A stretch of 64,000 nt of DNA from Winogradskyella endarachnes. GTDB lineage: Bacteria > Bacteroidota > Bacteroidia > Flavobacteriales > Flavobacteriaceae. The stretch covers positions 682,001-746,000 of the forward strand of contig NZ_WOWS01000002.1 of NCBI RefSeq assembly GCF_009741275.1. Reading direction: 5' to 3'. The translations under genes were made by a program, and so were the position numbers. The notes beneath the pieces were generated by a model. It saw nothing but the letters and a program-made list of their open reading frames with translations. It ran no database searches and was not told the origin of the DNA. Shown piece after piece: positions 17,795-24,952 of the stretch (its first letter is position 1; each line of letters starts with the position of its first letter).

Positions 17795-19099
17795 TTAATC
17801 TAAGGCAGATTTATATCTTATTAAACAACGTTCTCTTGCTTCTTTATGGTCAACTATTTGTTTGGGATAAGTTAACTCTTGAAAATCCGGAACCCATTTT
17901 TTTATATATTCTAAATTCTTATCAAATTTTTGAATCTGAGTAGTAGGATTAAAAATTCTAAAATATGGCGAAGCATCTACACCAGAACCAGCAACCCATT
18001 GCCAATTACCAACATTACTTGCCATATCGTAATCGTGAAGTTTCTCAGCAAAATAAGCTTCGCCCCAACGCCAATCAATGAGTAAATGTTTGCATAGAAA
18101 ACTACCAACTAACATACGTACTCTATTGTGCATAAAACCTGTGGCATTTAGTTGACGCATACCAGCATCAACAAGTGGATATCCCGTTTTACCTGCGCAC
18201 CATTTTTTAAACTCTTCTTCATTATTTCGCCATTCAATGCGGTCGTATTTTGGTTTAAAGGCTTTGTCTTTTGTATGCGGAAAGTGCCATAGAATCTGCA
18301 TAAAAAACTCGCGCCAAATTAACTCTTGCCAAAACACTTCATTGTCTTCAGCAATGGCTTTTTTTACCATTTTACGAATGCTAACGGTTCCGAATCTTAA
18401 ATGTGGTCCTAAACGTGAGGTGGCATCTTTAGCAGGAAAATTTCGTGTGGCTTCGTAATTCTTAATCAATGTTGGTGTAACATCATAAGCTGCTATTTCT
18501 TGACTCGATTTTTCAAAACCAATATCTGCTAATGATAAGTTTGGTAATCTGCTGTGCTCAATAAGATTGTCTAGATATGAGTTGGTATAGAAAATTTCTA
18601 AATCTAGATTTCTAAATTTTTCTTTCCACTTACGCATGTATGGTGTGTAAACCATGTAGGGTTTACCGTCATTTTTTACAACCTCACTTTTTTCAAAAAT
18701 AACCTGGTCTTTATAGGTTTTGAATTCTATATTGTTTTTTTCTAAAAGGGTTTTTATTGAATTATCACGTTCTGTAGCATAAGGCTCGTAATCATGATTT
18801 GTAAACACCGTTTCAATATCGTATTCTGAGATTAATTGCTTGTAGGTGTCTTCAGGCTTTCCTTTAAATATGGCAATGCTACTGCCGTGCTCATCTTGTA
18901 GCGTTTGTCTTAAACCTTGTAGTGTTTCAAAAATAAAAGTAACACGCGCATCATTTTTGGGTAGTTTTTCTAAAATCGAGGTATCAAATATAAATATAGG
19001 AAGCACAGGATGTTCCGATTTTAAAGCTTCATAAAAACCAAGATTATCATCTAATCTTAAGTCGCGTCGAAACCAGAAAATGTTTACTTTTTTTGTCAT
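17795..19099 (-). CDS. phr: Class I CPD photolyase
   Basis: 434 aa. N-terminal antenna domain starts with NIFWFRRDLRLDDN. The FAD domain contains TRLGPHLRFGTVSIR, ELIWREFFMQILW, GYPLVDAGMRQLNATGFMHN, RVRMLVGSFL, the flavin-site DYDMASNVGNWQWVAG, and FRIFNP. This is the canonical photolyase that splits cyclobutane pyrimidine dimers using light and FADH-. It is the most conventional of four photolyase/cryptochrome paralogues between 17.8 and 27.9 kb. It sits 144 bp after the SRPBCC gene, with a repeat-like spacer between them. Confidence 0.94.
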   Translation of the reverse strand: MTKKVNIFWFRRDLRLDDNLGFYEALKSEHPVLPIFIFDTSILEKLPKNDARVTFIFETLQGLRQTLQDEHGSSIAIFKGKPEDTYKQLISEYDIETVFTNHDYEPYATERDNSIKTLLEKNNIEFKTYKDQVIFEKSEVVKNDGKPYMVYTPYMRKWKEKFRNLDLEIFYTNSYLDNLIEHSRLPNLSLADIGFEKSSQEIAAYDVTPTLIKNYEATRNFPAKDATSRLGPHLRFGTVSIRKMVKKAIAEDNEVFWQELIWREFFMQILWHFPHTKDKAFKPKYDRIEWRNNEEEFKKWCAGKTGYPLVDAGMRQLNATGFMHNRVRMLVGSFLCKHLLIDWRWGEAYFAEKLHDYDMASNVGNWQWVAGSGVDASPYFRIFNPTTQIQKFDKNLEYIKKWVPDFQELTYPKQIVDHKEARERCLIRYKSALD

Positions 19100-19111
19100 G
19101 TTTTGTTGTTA

Positions 19112-19240
19112 ATTAGTAGAAAGTGTAAAGTGAGAAGTGATAAGAGTATAATGTAAAGTAAAAAGTTTCGCTTAATATTTTCTGCTTTTGGAATCTCAGT
19201 GACTCTTCAGCTTTAAATCTTTGCGCCTTAGCGAGAGCGT
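19112..19240. repeat. Low-complexity, repeat-like intergenic spacer
   Basis: Between the CPD photolyase and SRPBCC genes lies a purine-rich run of variants of AAAGTGTAAAGTGAGAAGTG (about 19120-19170). It is followed by TCTTTGCGCCTTAGCGAGAG (19217-19236), which resembles the CTTTGCG-type repeats scattered between genes of Bacteroidota. No gene is visible in it. Dispersal was not tested. Confidence 0.45.
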
Positions 19241-19243
19241 ACA

Positions 19244-19711
19244 TTACAACTCGTATTTCCCAAACAATTTTTCTAACTTTTTAGTTCTATAGTTAAAAAT
19301 TTCTTCCAATTTGGGCTTCACTATAATAGGATGAATTAGTTGTCCTAGGATTCCTAGAGGCACTTTATAATCTATAATATCTTCCATTTCTACACCACCT
19401 TCAATTTCCTTTATAAAATGCTTATGATGCCAAAGGGCATAGGGTCCAAAACGTTGTTCGTCTACAAAGTATTCATTGTCTTTTACATGCGTAATTTCTG
19501 TAACCCATTTTGTTTTAATGCCTAATACAGGTGTCACAATATACTGAATAATTTGCCCAGGAAACATTGGTCTATCTGCGCCAGAGAGAATATCAAAGCT
19601 CATATAATCTGGTGTGATGGTTTTTAAATTAGCAGGACTAGATAAAAACGCCCAAGCTTCTTCTACTGAGATTGGTAAATTTTGTTTTTTGTGTAACCTA
19701 TATATTTTCAT
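19244..19711 (-). CDS. SRPBCC family protein (cyclase/ligand-binding type)
   Basis: 155 aa. Pattern: LPISVEEAWAFLSSPANLKTI for the first strand and helices, then IVTPVLGIKTKWVTEI, and FVDEQRFGPYALWHHKHFI, typical of the SRPBCC proteins often placed beside photolyase and TspO genes in light-induced clusters. The fold binds hydrophobic ligands; the substrate is not known. It is 26 bp downstream of tspO and co-oriented with it. Confidence 0.82.
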   Translation of the reverse strand: MKIYRLHKKQNLPISVEEAWAFLSSPANLKTITPDYMSFDILSGADRPMFPGQIIQYIVTPVLGIKTKWVTEITHVKDNEYFVDEQRFGPYALWHHKHFIKEIEGGVEMEDIIDYKVPLGILGQLIHPIIVKPKLEEIFNYRTKKLEKLFGKYEL

Positions 19712-19737
19712 TTGTTAGTTTTTCTACTAGTTGGTGA

Positions 19738-20202
19738 TTAGTTATTAAATACAATGTAGCCATTGAGCGATGTAGCAATACAGAGCCAAATAATGTAAGG
19801 TAGTAAGAGATATTTAATGTGACTTAGTTTATCGTCGCCAAACGTTATAAAGAAATAGGTAATGAGTAAAGTGAGTAAAATGATATTAACGAAACCTAGT
19901 GTCGTTAACTGTTGGTTAAAAAACACGTAATTCCAACTCACATTTAAAATTACCGCTATAACGAAAAGTGCTTTAACAACATTAGAATTCCGAACTAAAA
20001 ATAAATAACTAAGATAAACTGAAAAGCATATCATAATTAATGTCCAAGCCGCTCCAAAAACCCAACCTGGTGGTGTCCAAGGTGCTTTATTTAGATTGGT
20101 ATACCATTCGCCAGTTACAGCGTCTCCCATAAAATAGCGTCCCAAAGCAAGACCACCGAAATTAATAACTAGAAATAGAATGATAAGATATATCTTTTTC
20201 AA
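19738..20202 (-). CDS. tspO: TspO/MBR family membrane protein
   Basis: 154 aa with five hydrophobic segments. The hallmark NKAPWTPPGWVFGAAWTLIM is present near residues 38-57. TspO proteins bind porphyrins and related tetrapyrroles and are linked to light and oxidative stress. No ATG is available: the start is TTG at 20202, and this is supported because TAA of the upstream 56-aa gene (20204-20206) is one base away, which favours translational coupling. Its place next to photolyase genes fits a photo-oxidative role. Confidence 0.92.
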   Translation of the reverse strand: MKKIYLIILFLVINFGGLALGRYFMGDAVTGEWYTNLNKAPWTPPGWVFGAAWTLIMICFSVYLSYLFLVRNSNVVKALFVIAVILNVSWNYVFFNQQLTTLGFVNIILLTLLITYFFITFGDDKLSHIKYLLLPYIIWLCIATSLNGYIVFNN

Positions 20203-20203
20203 T

Positions 20204-20374
20204 TTATGCTTGTTTTAATTGTTCTATTTTGTCCATTATTACTTGTGCTTCAGCATATTTTTTATCACTTTCGCCTCTGTTTGTGGCAGACAATTTATGC
20301 CAATCTGCCATTAGCTTTTTGTATTGCTTTTGAAGCTTTTCTAATTCTGTAGTTTTTTTAAAGCGTCCAAACAT
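20204..20374 (-). CDS. Lacal_2735-type (DUF6435) small protein
   Basis: 56 aa, short charged helical protein: MFGRFKKTTELEKLQKQYKK opens it, and it ends in MDKIEQLKQA. The layout (MFG-x-FKK, LEKLQ-x-YKKLM, HKLSATNR, KYAEA) matches the Lacal_2735/DUF6435 family as I remember it. Function unknown; probably a two-helix coiled coil. It lies 6 bp after the glutathione peroxidase gene and one base before tspO, so it is a full operon member. Confidence 0.85.
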   Translation of the reverse strand: MFGRFKKTTELEKLQKQYKKLMADWHKLSATNRGESDKKYAEAQVIMDKIEQLKQA

Positions 20375-20380
20375 AGTCTT

Positions 20381-20869
20381 CTATTTTAAATATTTTGTTA
20401 TTCTAGAGCTATTAGGCTTAGTAATTGAAAAAAAGTAATTTAGAAATTCGCCATTTTCATCAATAAGATATTTTTGAAAATTCCAACGTACATTAGAATT
20501 TTGCTTTCCGTTTAAAGATTTATCTGTAAGCCAAGCGTATAATGGATGTTGAGAGTTGCCTTTAACATCAATTTTTTCTGTTATTATAAAAGAAACACCA
20601 TAGTTAATTTCACAAAATTCTTGAATATCATTTGCGCTACCAGGTTCTTGATTTCCAAATTGATTACAAGGCACGCCAATAACCACCAAATTGTCTTTAT
20701 AAGTATCTTGAAGCTCTTGCAACGCTCTATATTGAGGTGTAAAACCACATTTTGACGCTACGTTAACAAATAGTATTTTTTTACCTTTAAATTGTTGAAA
20801 ATCTATAGGTTGTCCTTGAAGGCTGTTCATCTTTATATCGTACATGGAATGCGTAGCTGTTGCTATCAT
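20381..20869 (-). CDS. Glutathione peroxidase family protein
   Basis: 162 aa. The peroxidatic Cys lies in NVASKCGFTPQY; the catalytic Gln and Trp occur in GVPCNQFGNQEPG and VRWNFQKYLID. Bacterial members of this family mostly reduce lipid or organic hydroperoxides using thioredoxin. No signal peptide. It lies between the SDR gene and the small DUF6435 gene in the light-stress operon, consistent with detoxifying photo-generated peroxides. Confidence 0.93.
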   Translation of the reverse strand: MIATATHSMYDIKMNSLQGQPIDFQQFKGKKILFVNVASKCGFTPQYRALQELQDTYKDNLVVIGVPCNQFGNQEPGSANDIQEFCEINYGVSFIITEKIDVKGNSQHPLYAWLTDKSLNGKQNSNVRWNFQKYLIDENGEFLNYFFSITKPNSSRITKYLK

Positions 20870-20900
20870 GATATTTAAGTATTAAATTATTCAATGGTAT

Positions 20901-21587
20901 TTATAACTTGAAACTGACGATGCCACAGTCCATTTCAAATATTTGTCCTGACATAGAAGCCGCTTTTTCTGATAATAAAAAGCCTGCCATATCCGCAACT
21001 TCTTTAGGTTGAAGATATTTTTTTAAGGGATGACGTTCGTTCATATTGTCAATCATCCGTTCATTACGCAGTAATTTAGATGCCAACTCTGTATCTGTAA
21101 CAGTTGGTGCAATCGCATTAATGCGAATGTTTGGTGCTAATTCTGCACCTAATGATTTTGTTAAGCCTTCAATGGCAGATTTTGAAGCCGCTACACTAGC
21201 ATGAAACGGCATGCCTAACTTTGCTGCAACGGTACTAAACAATACAACCGATGGTTTATTACCATTTTTTAAAGCTGGTAAATAGTTTTGTATAGCTTTA
21301 ACAGCTCCTATAACATTAATGTCAAAATCATTTTTAAAATCATCTACACTAAGTCTGTTTATGGGTTTAAGATTAATACTTCCAGGACAATACACTAACC
21401 CATCGGCTTTATCTATTTCTGGTAATTGGTCAGTTAAAATATCACAACTGTAATGTTTTAAATTAGGCTGTGACGCTTCTGGCGATGTCCGACTGATATT
21501 TACAATCTCATCGTAAGAAGAAAGCAAAGATGAGATAATTGCTTTACCAATACCTTTGCTTCCTCCAACAATTATTAATCTTTTCAT
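20901..21587 (-). CDS. SDR family oxidoreductase
   Basis: 228 aa classical short-chain dehydrogenase. The cofactor site is GGSKGIGKAI near the N-terminus; catalytic Ser lies in VLFSTVAAKLG and the YxxxK position is replaced in the motif SVAASKSAIEGL (Ala-Ser-Lys region, no Tyr four residues before Lys), as in several photolyase-cluster SDRs. It is 4 bp downstream of the 76-aa gene. Substrate unknown; if the Tyr is really absent the enzyme could be non-catalytic or use another residue. Confidence 0.85.
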   Translation of the reverse strand: MKRLIIVGGSKGIGKAIISSLLSSYDEIVNISRTSPEASQPNLKHYSCDILTDQLPEIDKADGLVYCPGSINLKPINRLSVDDFKNDFDINVIGAVKAIQNYLPALKNGNKPSVVLFSTVAAKLGMPFHASVAASKSAIEGLTKSLGAELAPNIRINAIAPTVTDTELASKLLRNERMIDNMNERHPLKKYLQPKEVADMAGFLLSEKAASMSGQIFEMDCGIVSFKL

Positions 21588-21591
21588 ATTA

Positions 21592-21822
21592 TTAAGCCAG
21601 TTCTGTTAAAGGTCTACCTTTTAATCGTTTTTCAATTTTTTGCTTAATAACAGTTAATCGCTTCATTAAGTCCATTAATTTCGCGTCTTTTTCTTTTTTG
21701 TATATTTCGTTGACTTCTAATATTAAATCTTTAGCTTCTCTTGCTGCTAAAATTCTGTCACTTGTTGTTTTAAATGAAAACTTTCTGTTTTCAAATTCTA
21801 AAGCTTTTTCTACTGTACTCAT
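21592..21822 (-). CDS. Conserved small protein of unknown function
   Basis: 76 aa, highly charged and predicted almost fully helical: EKALEFENRKFSFKTTSDRI, then REAKDLILEVNEIYKKEKD and a basic coiled-coil-like tail KRLTVIKQKIEKRL. I recognise no family. It is packed 7 bp after folE and 4 bp before the SDR gene, so it is clearly part of the operon. Confidence 0.75.
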   Translation of the reverse strand: MSTVEKALEFENRKFSFKTTSDRILAAREAKDLILEVNEIYKKEKDAKLMDLMKRLTVIKQKIEKRLKGRPLTELA

Positions 21823-21829
21823 AATATAT

Positions 21830-22519
21830 TTAGTTGTTTAAATAGTTTTGTAATTCTAAAATTTTTGAAGCGTTGTTAAATTCGCCTCCATAAAATGTTG
21901 TTATCGTTGTAGAAGTATCGTCTTTTACACCTCTAGAGGATACACATAAATGCTTGGCATCTATAATAACAGCCACGTCTTCAGTTTCTAAGACAGTTTT
22001 AAGTTCATTCGCAATTTGATTTGTTAAACGCTCTTGAACTTGAGGACGTTTGGCATAGTATTGAACAATTCTATTTAATTTAGAAAGTCCAATCACTTTT
22101 CCAGATGACTTGTAGGCAATATGTGCTTTTCCTATTATGGGTACAAAATGATGCTCACAATTAGAGTAGAAGGTAATATTTTTTTCTACTAACATCTGAT
22201 TATATTGATATTTATTTTCAAAAAGTGCCATTTTAGGCTTGTTTTTTGGGTCTAAACCAGAAAAAATCTCTTCAATATACATTTTTGCAACACGGTCTGG
22301 TGTGCCTTTAAGGGAATCGTCGGTTAAATCTAAACCCATAACATCCATTATTTCTGAAAATAAAATAGATATGCGTTTTTTCTTTTCTTCATTAGACATA
22401 TCAAAAGCATTGGCTTTCATTGGTGTGTCTAAACTTGTAAATAAATGGTCGTCGCCTATAGCCTCATTTGTAAAACCATTAAGCGTTCCATTTGTTTTGG
22501 AAGTTGTTTCTGTACTCAT
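21830..22519 (-). CDS. folE: GTP cyclohydrolase I
   Basis: 229 aa, with a Ser/Thr-rich extension of about 45 residues before the catalytic domain. Zinc and active-site motifs are present: YSNCEHHFVPIIGKAHIAY (Cys and His ligands), SKLNRIVQYYAKRPQVQERL, and HLCVSSRGVKD with the second zinc Cys. It makes dihydroneopterin triphosphate from GTP, the entry to folates and pterins. Its place among photolyases suggests supply of a pterin or folate antenna cofactor (such as MTHF), as in other light-induced clusters. A 139-bp gap upstream may carry a further promoter. Confidence 0.95.
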   Translation of the reverse strand: MSTETTSKTNGTLNGFTNEAIGDDHLFTSLDTPMKANAFDMSNEEKKKRISILFSEIMDVMGLDLTDDSLKGTPDRVAKMYIEEIFSGLDPKNKPKMALFENKYQYNQMLVEKNITFYSNCEHHFVPIIGKAHIAYKSSGKVIGLSKLNRIVQYYAKRPQVQERLTNQIANELKTVLETEDVAVIIDAKHLCVSSRGVKDDTSTTITTFYGGEFNNASKILELQNYLNN

Positions 22520-22658
22520 CTGTTTTTTTTAATTTTAATCAAAGGTCAGATGGAATTCGTCAAGTCTACTTTTTAATTGTTAAATGACATTGACTCATTT
22601 CATAGAATCTTTTTTATGTGCTGTCTTTAAGTACTCCAAGCTTAAATCAAAGCACGTG

Positions 22659-22931
22659 TTAACGTTTTGAAATAGAGTTATTTGTTATTGTTCTTTGTCT
22701 CGAGCATTTAAATCTGCCTTTGTCAAACGTTCTTTTTTTACTGTGTTTAGTAGCTCTACCTTGCACTCGCGCTCTCCATAATCTGAAGCTACTTGGTTTT
22801 AATTCGCGTCGCATCAAATTAATAACCTCTTGTTCTTTTAAATTGAATTGAAATGTAATAGCGTCAAAAGGTGTTCTGTCTTCCCATGCCATTTCAATAA
22901 TTCTGTCAATGTCTTTTAGTTCTAAATTCAT
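22659..22931 (-). CDS. TIGR03643 / DUF2805 family protein
   Basis: 90 aa. Signature MAWEDRTPFDAITFQFNL, then EQEVINLMRRELKPSSFRLW and a basic tail with RVQGRATKHSKK. The family is helix-turn-helix-like in appearance, frequent in photolyase-containing clusters, and of unknown function. The last 20 residues are Arg/Lys/Ser rich. It overlaps the 143-aa gene upstream by 4 nt. Confidence 0.88.
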   Translation of the reverse strand: MNLELKDIDRIIEMAWEDRTPFDAITFQFNLKEQEVINLMRRELKPSSFRLWRARVQGRATKHSKKRTFDKGRFKCSRQRTITNNSISKR

Positions 22932-23359
22932 AGTCCGTGAGGCATTGTGTGTTGTAAATCGTACTTTACTTTTTCATCCATTAATTTGTCAAAAAACTTC
23001 TTATTTTCTTTAAAAGTTTTGTTGGCCCTAAAGTGCACAAATTTTCCTTGCGCATGTATACTAGACCCATTGATTTTATATATAACGAGATGGTAATAAG
23101 GTATTATCCATGTAAAATTTTGTAAGCCTTTATTAATTCTAATTAAAATACCTTTTGGTCTCAATTCAATATTTCCATAATTAATATCAGATACAGTATT
23201 CATCATGGATTGCATATTTGGACTCACTTCGTCAATTATCATACGTTTAGAACCTATACCATTCATTTTCAATTTCTGTACCAAACTAAACGGACTGCCA
23301 ACTAAATCGGCAATGATTTGTTTGTGCTCAGGATTGTTATATGTAGTATTGAGTATCAT
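22928..23359 (-). CDS. Unknown protein, first gene of the second light-stress operon
   Basis: 143 aa; I do not recognise a family. It is soluble, mixed alpha/beta, with FTWIIPYYHLVIYKINGSSI as a central strand pair and a Lys-rich helical C-terminus. Its start codon lies 7 nt after a consensus -7 element (TATATTTG), giving an almost leaderless mRNA, and a 30-bp palindrome sits 5 nt further upstream. It is coupled (4-nt overlap) to the TIGR03643 gene. Confidence 0.78.
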   Translation of the reverse strand: MILNTTYNNPEHKQIIADLVGSPFSLVQKLKMNGIGSKRMIIDEVSPNMQSMMNTVSDINYGNIELRPKGILIRINKGLQNFTWIIPYYHLVIYKINGSSIHAQGKFVHFRANKTFKENKKFFDKLMDEKVKYDLQHTMPHGL

Positions 23360-23366
23360 ATATCAT

Positions 23367-23409
23367 CAAATATATAAAATGTTTAACTATTTATTTTAAA
23401 AGTTAAACA
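23367..23409 (-). promoter_or_regulatory. Operator-like palindrome and promoter of the second light-stress operon
   Basis: Palindrome TGTTTAACTA (23380-23389), 10 nt, AAGTTAAACA (23400-23409); 9 of 10 arm positions pair. On the minus strand it is followed after 5 nt by TATATTTG (23374-23367), an exact -7 element. No TTG is present at the -33 position; the palindrome covers that region. The same arrangement precedes the tetR gene. Most likely the binding site of the TetR protein encoded at 31344-32000. Confidence 0.7.
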
Positions 23410-23460
23410 AAAATTAACAGATAATTATGACTATGAAATTTCTTAGGTAAGAAACAGAAA

Positions 23461-24951
23461 TCAATCACTTCTCAGCATACGCTTTCTATCTTGTAATGTA
23501 TGTCGTTTTAAGATTCTATAACTTTCACGCAGCACTTCTGGGTCTTTTTTCATATTCCACAAAATTTTGCTTGCACGCTTTCTATTTTCCTTTACATCTA
23601 CTATAGGCATTGGGTAATCTTCGCCTAGCTTAAAACTATAAAAGGCTTGCTCCATCTCAGTCATCAAATAAGGTTCATGAATAAATGGTATATCTAAGTG
23701 TGCCAATTCTGGAACCCATTTTTTAATAAATTCAGCATCAGGATCGTGCTTTAGTCCATTGAGAGTTGGATTGTAAATTCTAAGATTATTAATGCCTGTT
23801 TCGCCTGCTTGCATCTGTAATTGTGGAAAATGGATGCCAGGTTCAAAATCTAAAAATTGTTGTGATAAATGCGTGGTTGCAGACTGCCATGGTTGCCAAA
23901 GGATATGCGTAAAAAAAGATGCCAACATGGCACGCATTCTAAAATTTACGTAACCTGTTTCAATTAAACATCGCATACTCGCATCTACCAACGGAAATCC
24001 GGTTTGCCCATCTTTCCATGCGTTTTGATAACGTTCAGACAGTGTTTTCTTGAGTTTATGATACCCTTTGTTAACGCTTGCGTTTTCCATGGTGTGTTCC
24101 ATTTCAAACTTTTGAATGAAATGGGCTTGCCATCGTAATCGTGAAATAAACGCACCAATGTGACGTTTATCTTGAGTTGTAGATTTTAATTGTTTTGCTT
24201 TCTGAAACACTTGTCTAATGGACAAATTTCCCCAAGCTATGTATGGCGAAATTCGGCTACAACTGGTTCTTGAAGCTTCAGGCTTTGAAATATTAACCAT
24301 ATAATCTACATGTCTGTTTTCAAAAAATGAATTGGCATATTTCCAACCCATAGTGGTGCCACCTTTTTGAAACTTAGTGTCTTCAGGTGTGGTTAAATTT
24401 GTTTCCGATAGGACGTTTTCTAAAGTTTCAATTTCTGAAAGATTTAATAGTTGATTGTCGCTAGGTTGAAACACTTCCAAAGGACTATTCATGTAGGTTT
24501 CCCAATTTTCAAACCAATTATCTCTATTAACCAAACCACGTTCTACACCATTGTTTTTAGATTCTTCCCAGTGAATTAAATTGTTTCGGCAATAGCGTTT
24601 AAATTCTTTGTCTCTGTTGTATGTGACTAGTAGACCAGTTTCCACATGCGAAAAAACCGTATCAATTTTGTGGAATGCTTGTAGTTGGTTAAATACACTT
24701 GAAATATCGCTAGTTACAGTGAGTATTTTAGTCTGGTGTGCGGCAAGATTTTCATTTAAATCTCTTAAAGATTCTTTTATAAAATTGAAATGACGTTTGC
24801 TATAATGCGCATCATTCAATAGTAAATGCTCAAAAACATATACAATAAGAACACGTTTGCCTGATTTTAGAGCATTGGAAATGGCTTCATTATCCTGAAG
24901 TCTTAAATCGCGTTTCAACCAAACGACATTGATATGTTCTTTTGTTTTCAT
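23461..24951 (-). CDS. Cryptochrome/photolyase family protein, atypical FAD loop
   Basis: 496 aa. The N-terminal domain begins NVVWLKRDLRLQDNEAI. The C-terminal FAD domain keeps SRISPYIAWGNLSIRQV, FISRLRWQAHFIQ and GFPLVDASMRCLIETGYVNFR, but where classical photolyases have DYD...NWQW it has DFEPGIHFPQLQMQAGETG, before NNLRIYNP. This fits a separate cryptochrome branch (NCRY/CryB-like group in my judgement). DNA repair or blue-light sensing cannot be decided from sequence. It starts 1 bp after the next gene's stop, so the two are coupled. A palindrome-bearing promoter begins 50 bp beyond its end. Confidence 0.85.
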   Translation of the reverse strand: MKTKEHINVVWLKRDLRLQDNEAISNALKSGKRVLIVYVFEHLLLNDAHYSKRHFNFIKESLRDLNENLAAHQTKILTVTSDISSVFNQLQAFHKIDTVFSHVETGLLVTYNRDKEFKRYCRNNLIHWEESKNNGVERGLVNRDNWFENWETYMNSPLEVFQPSDNQLLNLSEIETLENVLSETNLTTPEDTKFQKGGTTMGWKYANSFFENRHVDYMVNISKPEASRTSCSRISPYIAWGNLSIRQVFQKAKQLKSTTQDKRHIGAFISRLRWQAHFIQKFEMEHTMENASVNKGYHKLKKTLSERYQNAWKDGQTGFPLVDASMRCLIETGYVNFRMRAMLASFFTHILWQPWQSATTHLSQQFLDFEPGIHFPQLQMQAGETGINNLRIYNPTLNGLKHDPDAEFIKKWVPELAHLDIPFIHEPYLMTEMEQAFYSFKLGEDYPMPIVDVKENRKRASKILWNMKKDPEVLRESYRILKRHTLQDRKRMLRSD

Positions 24952-24952
24952 C

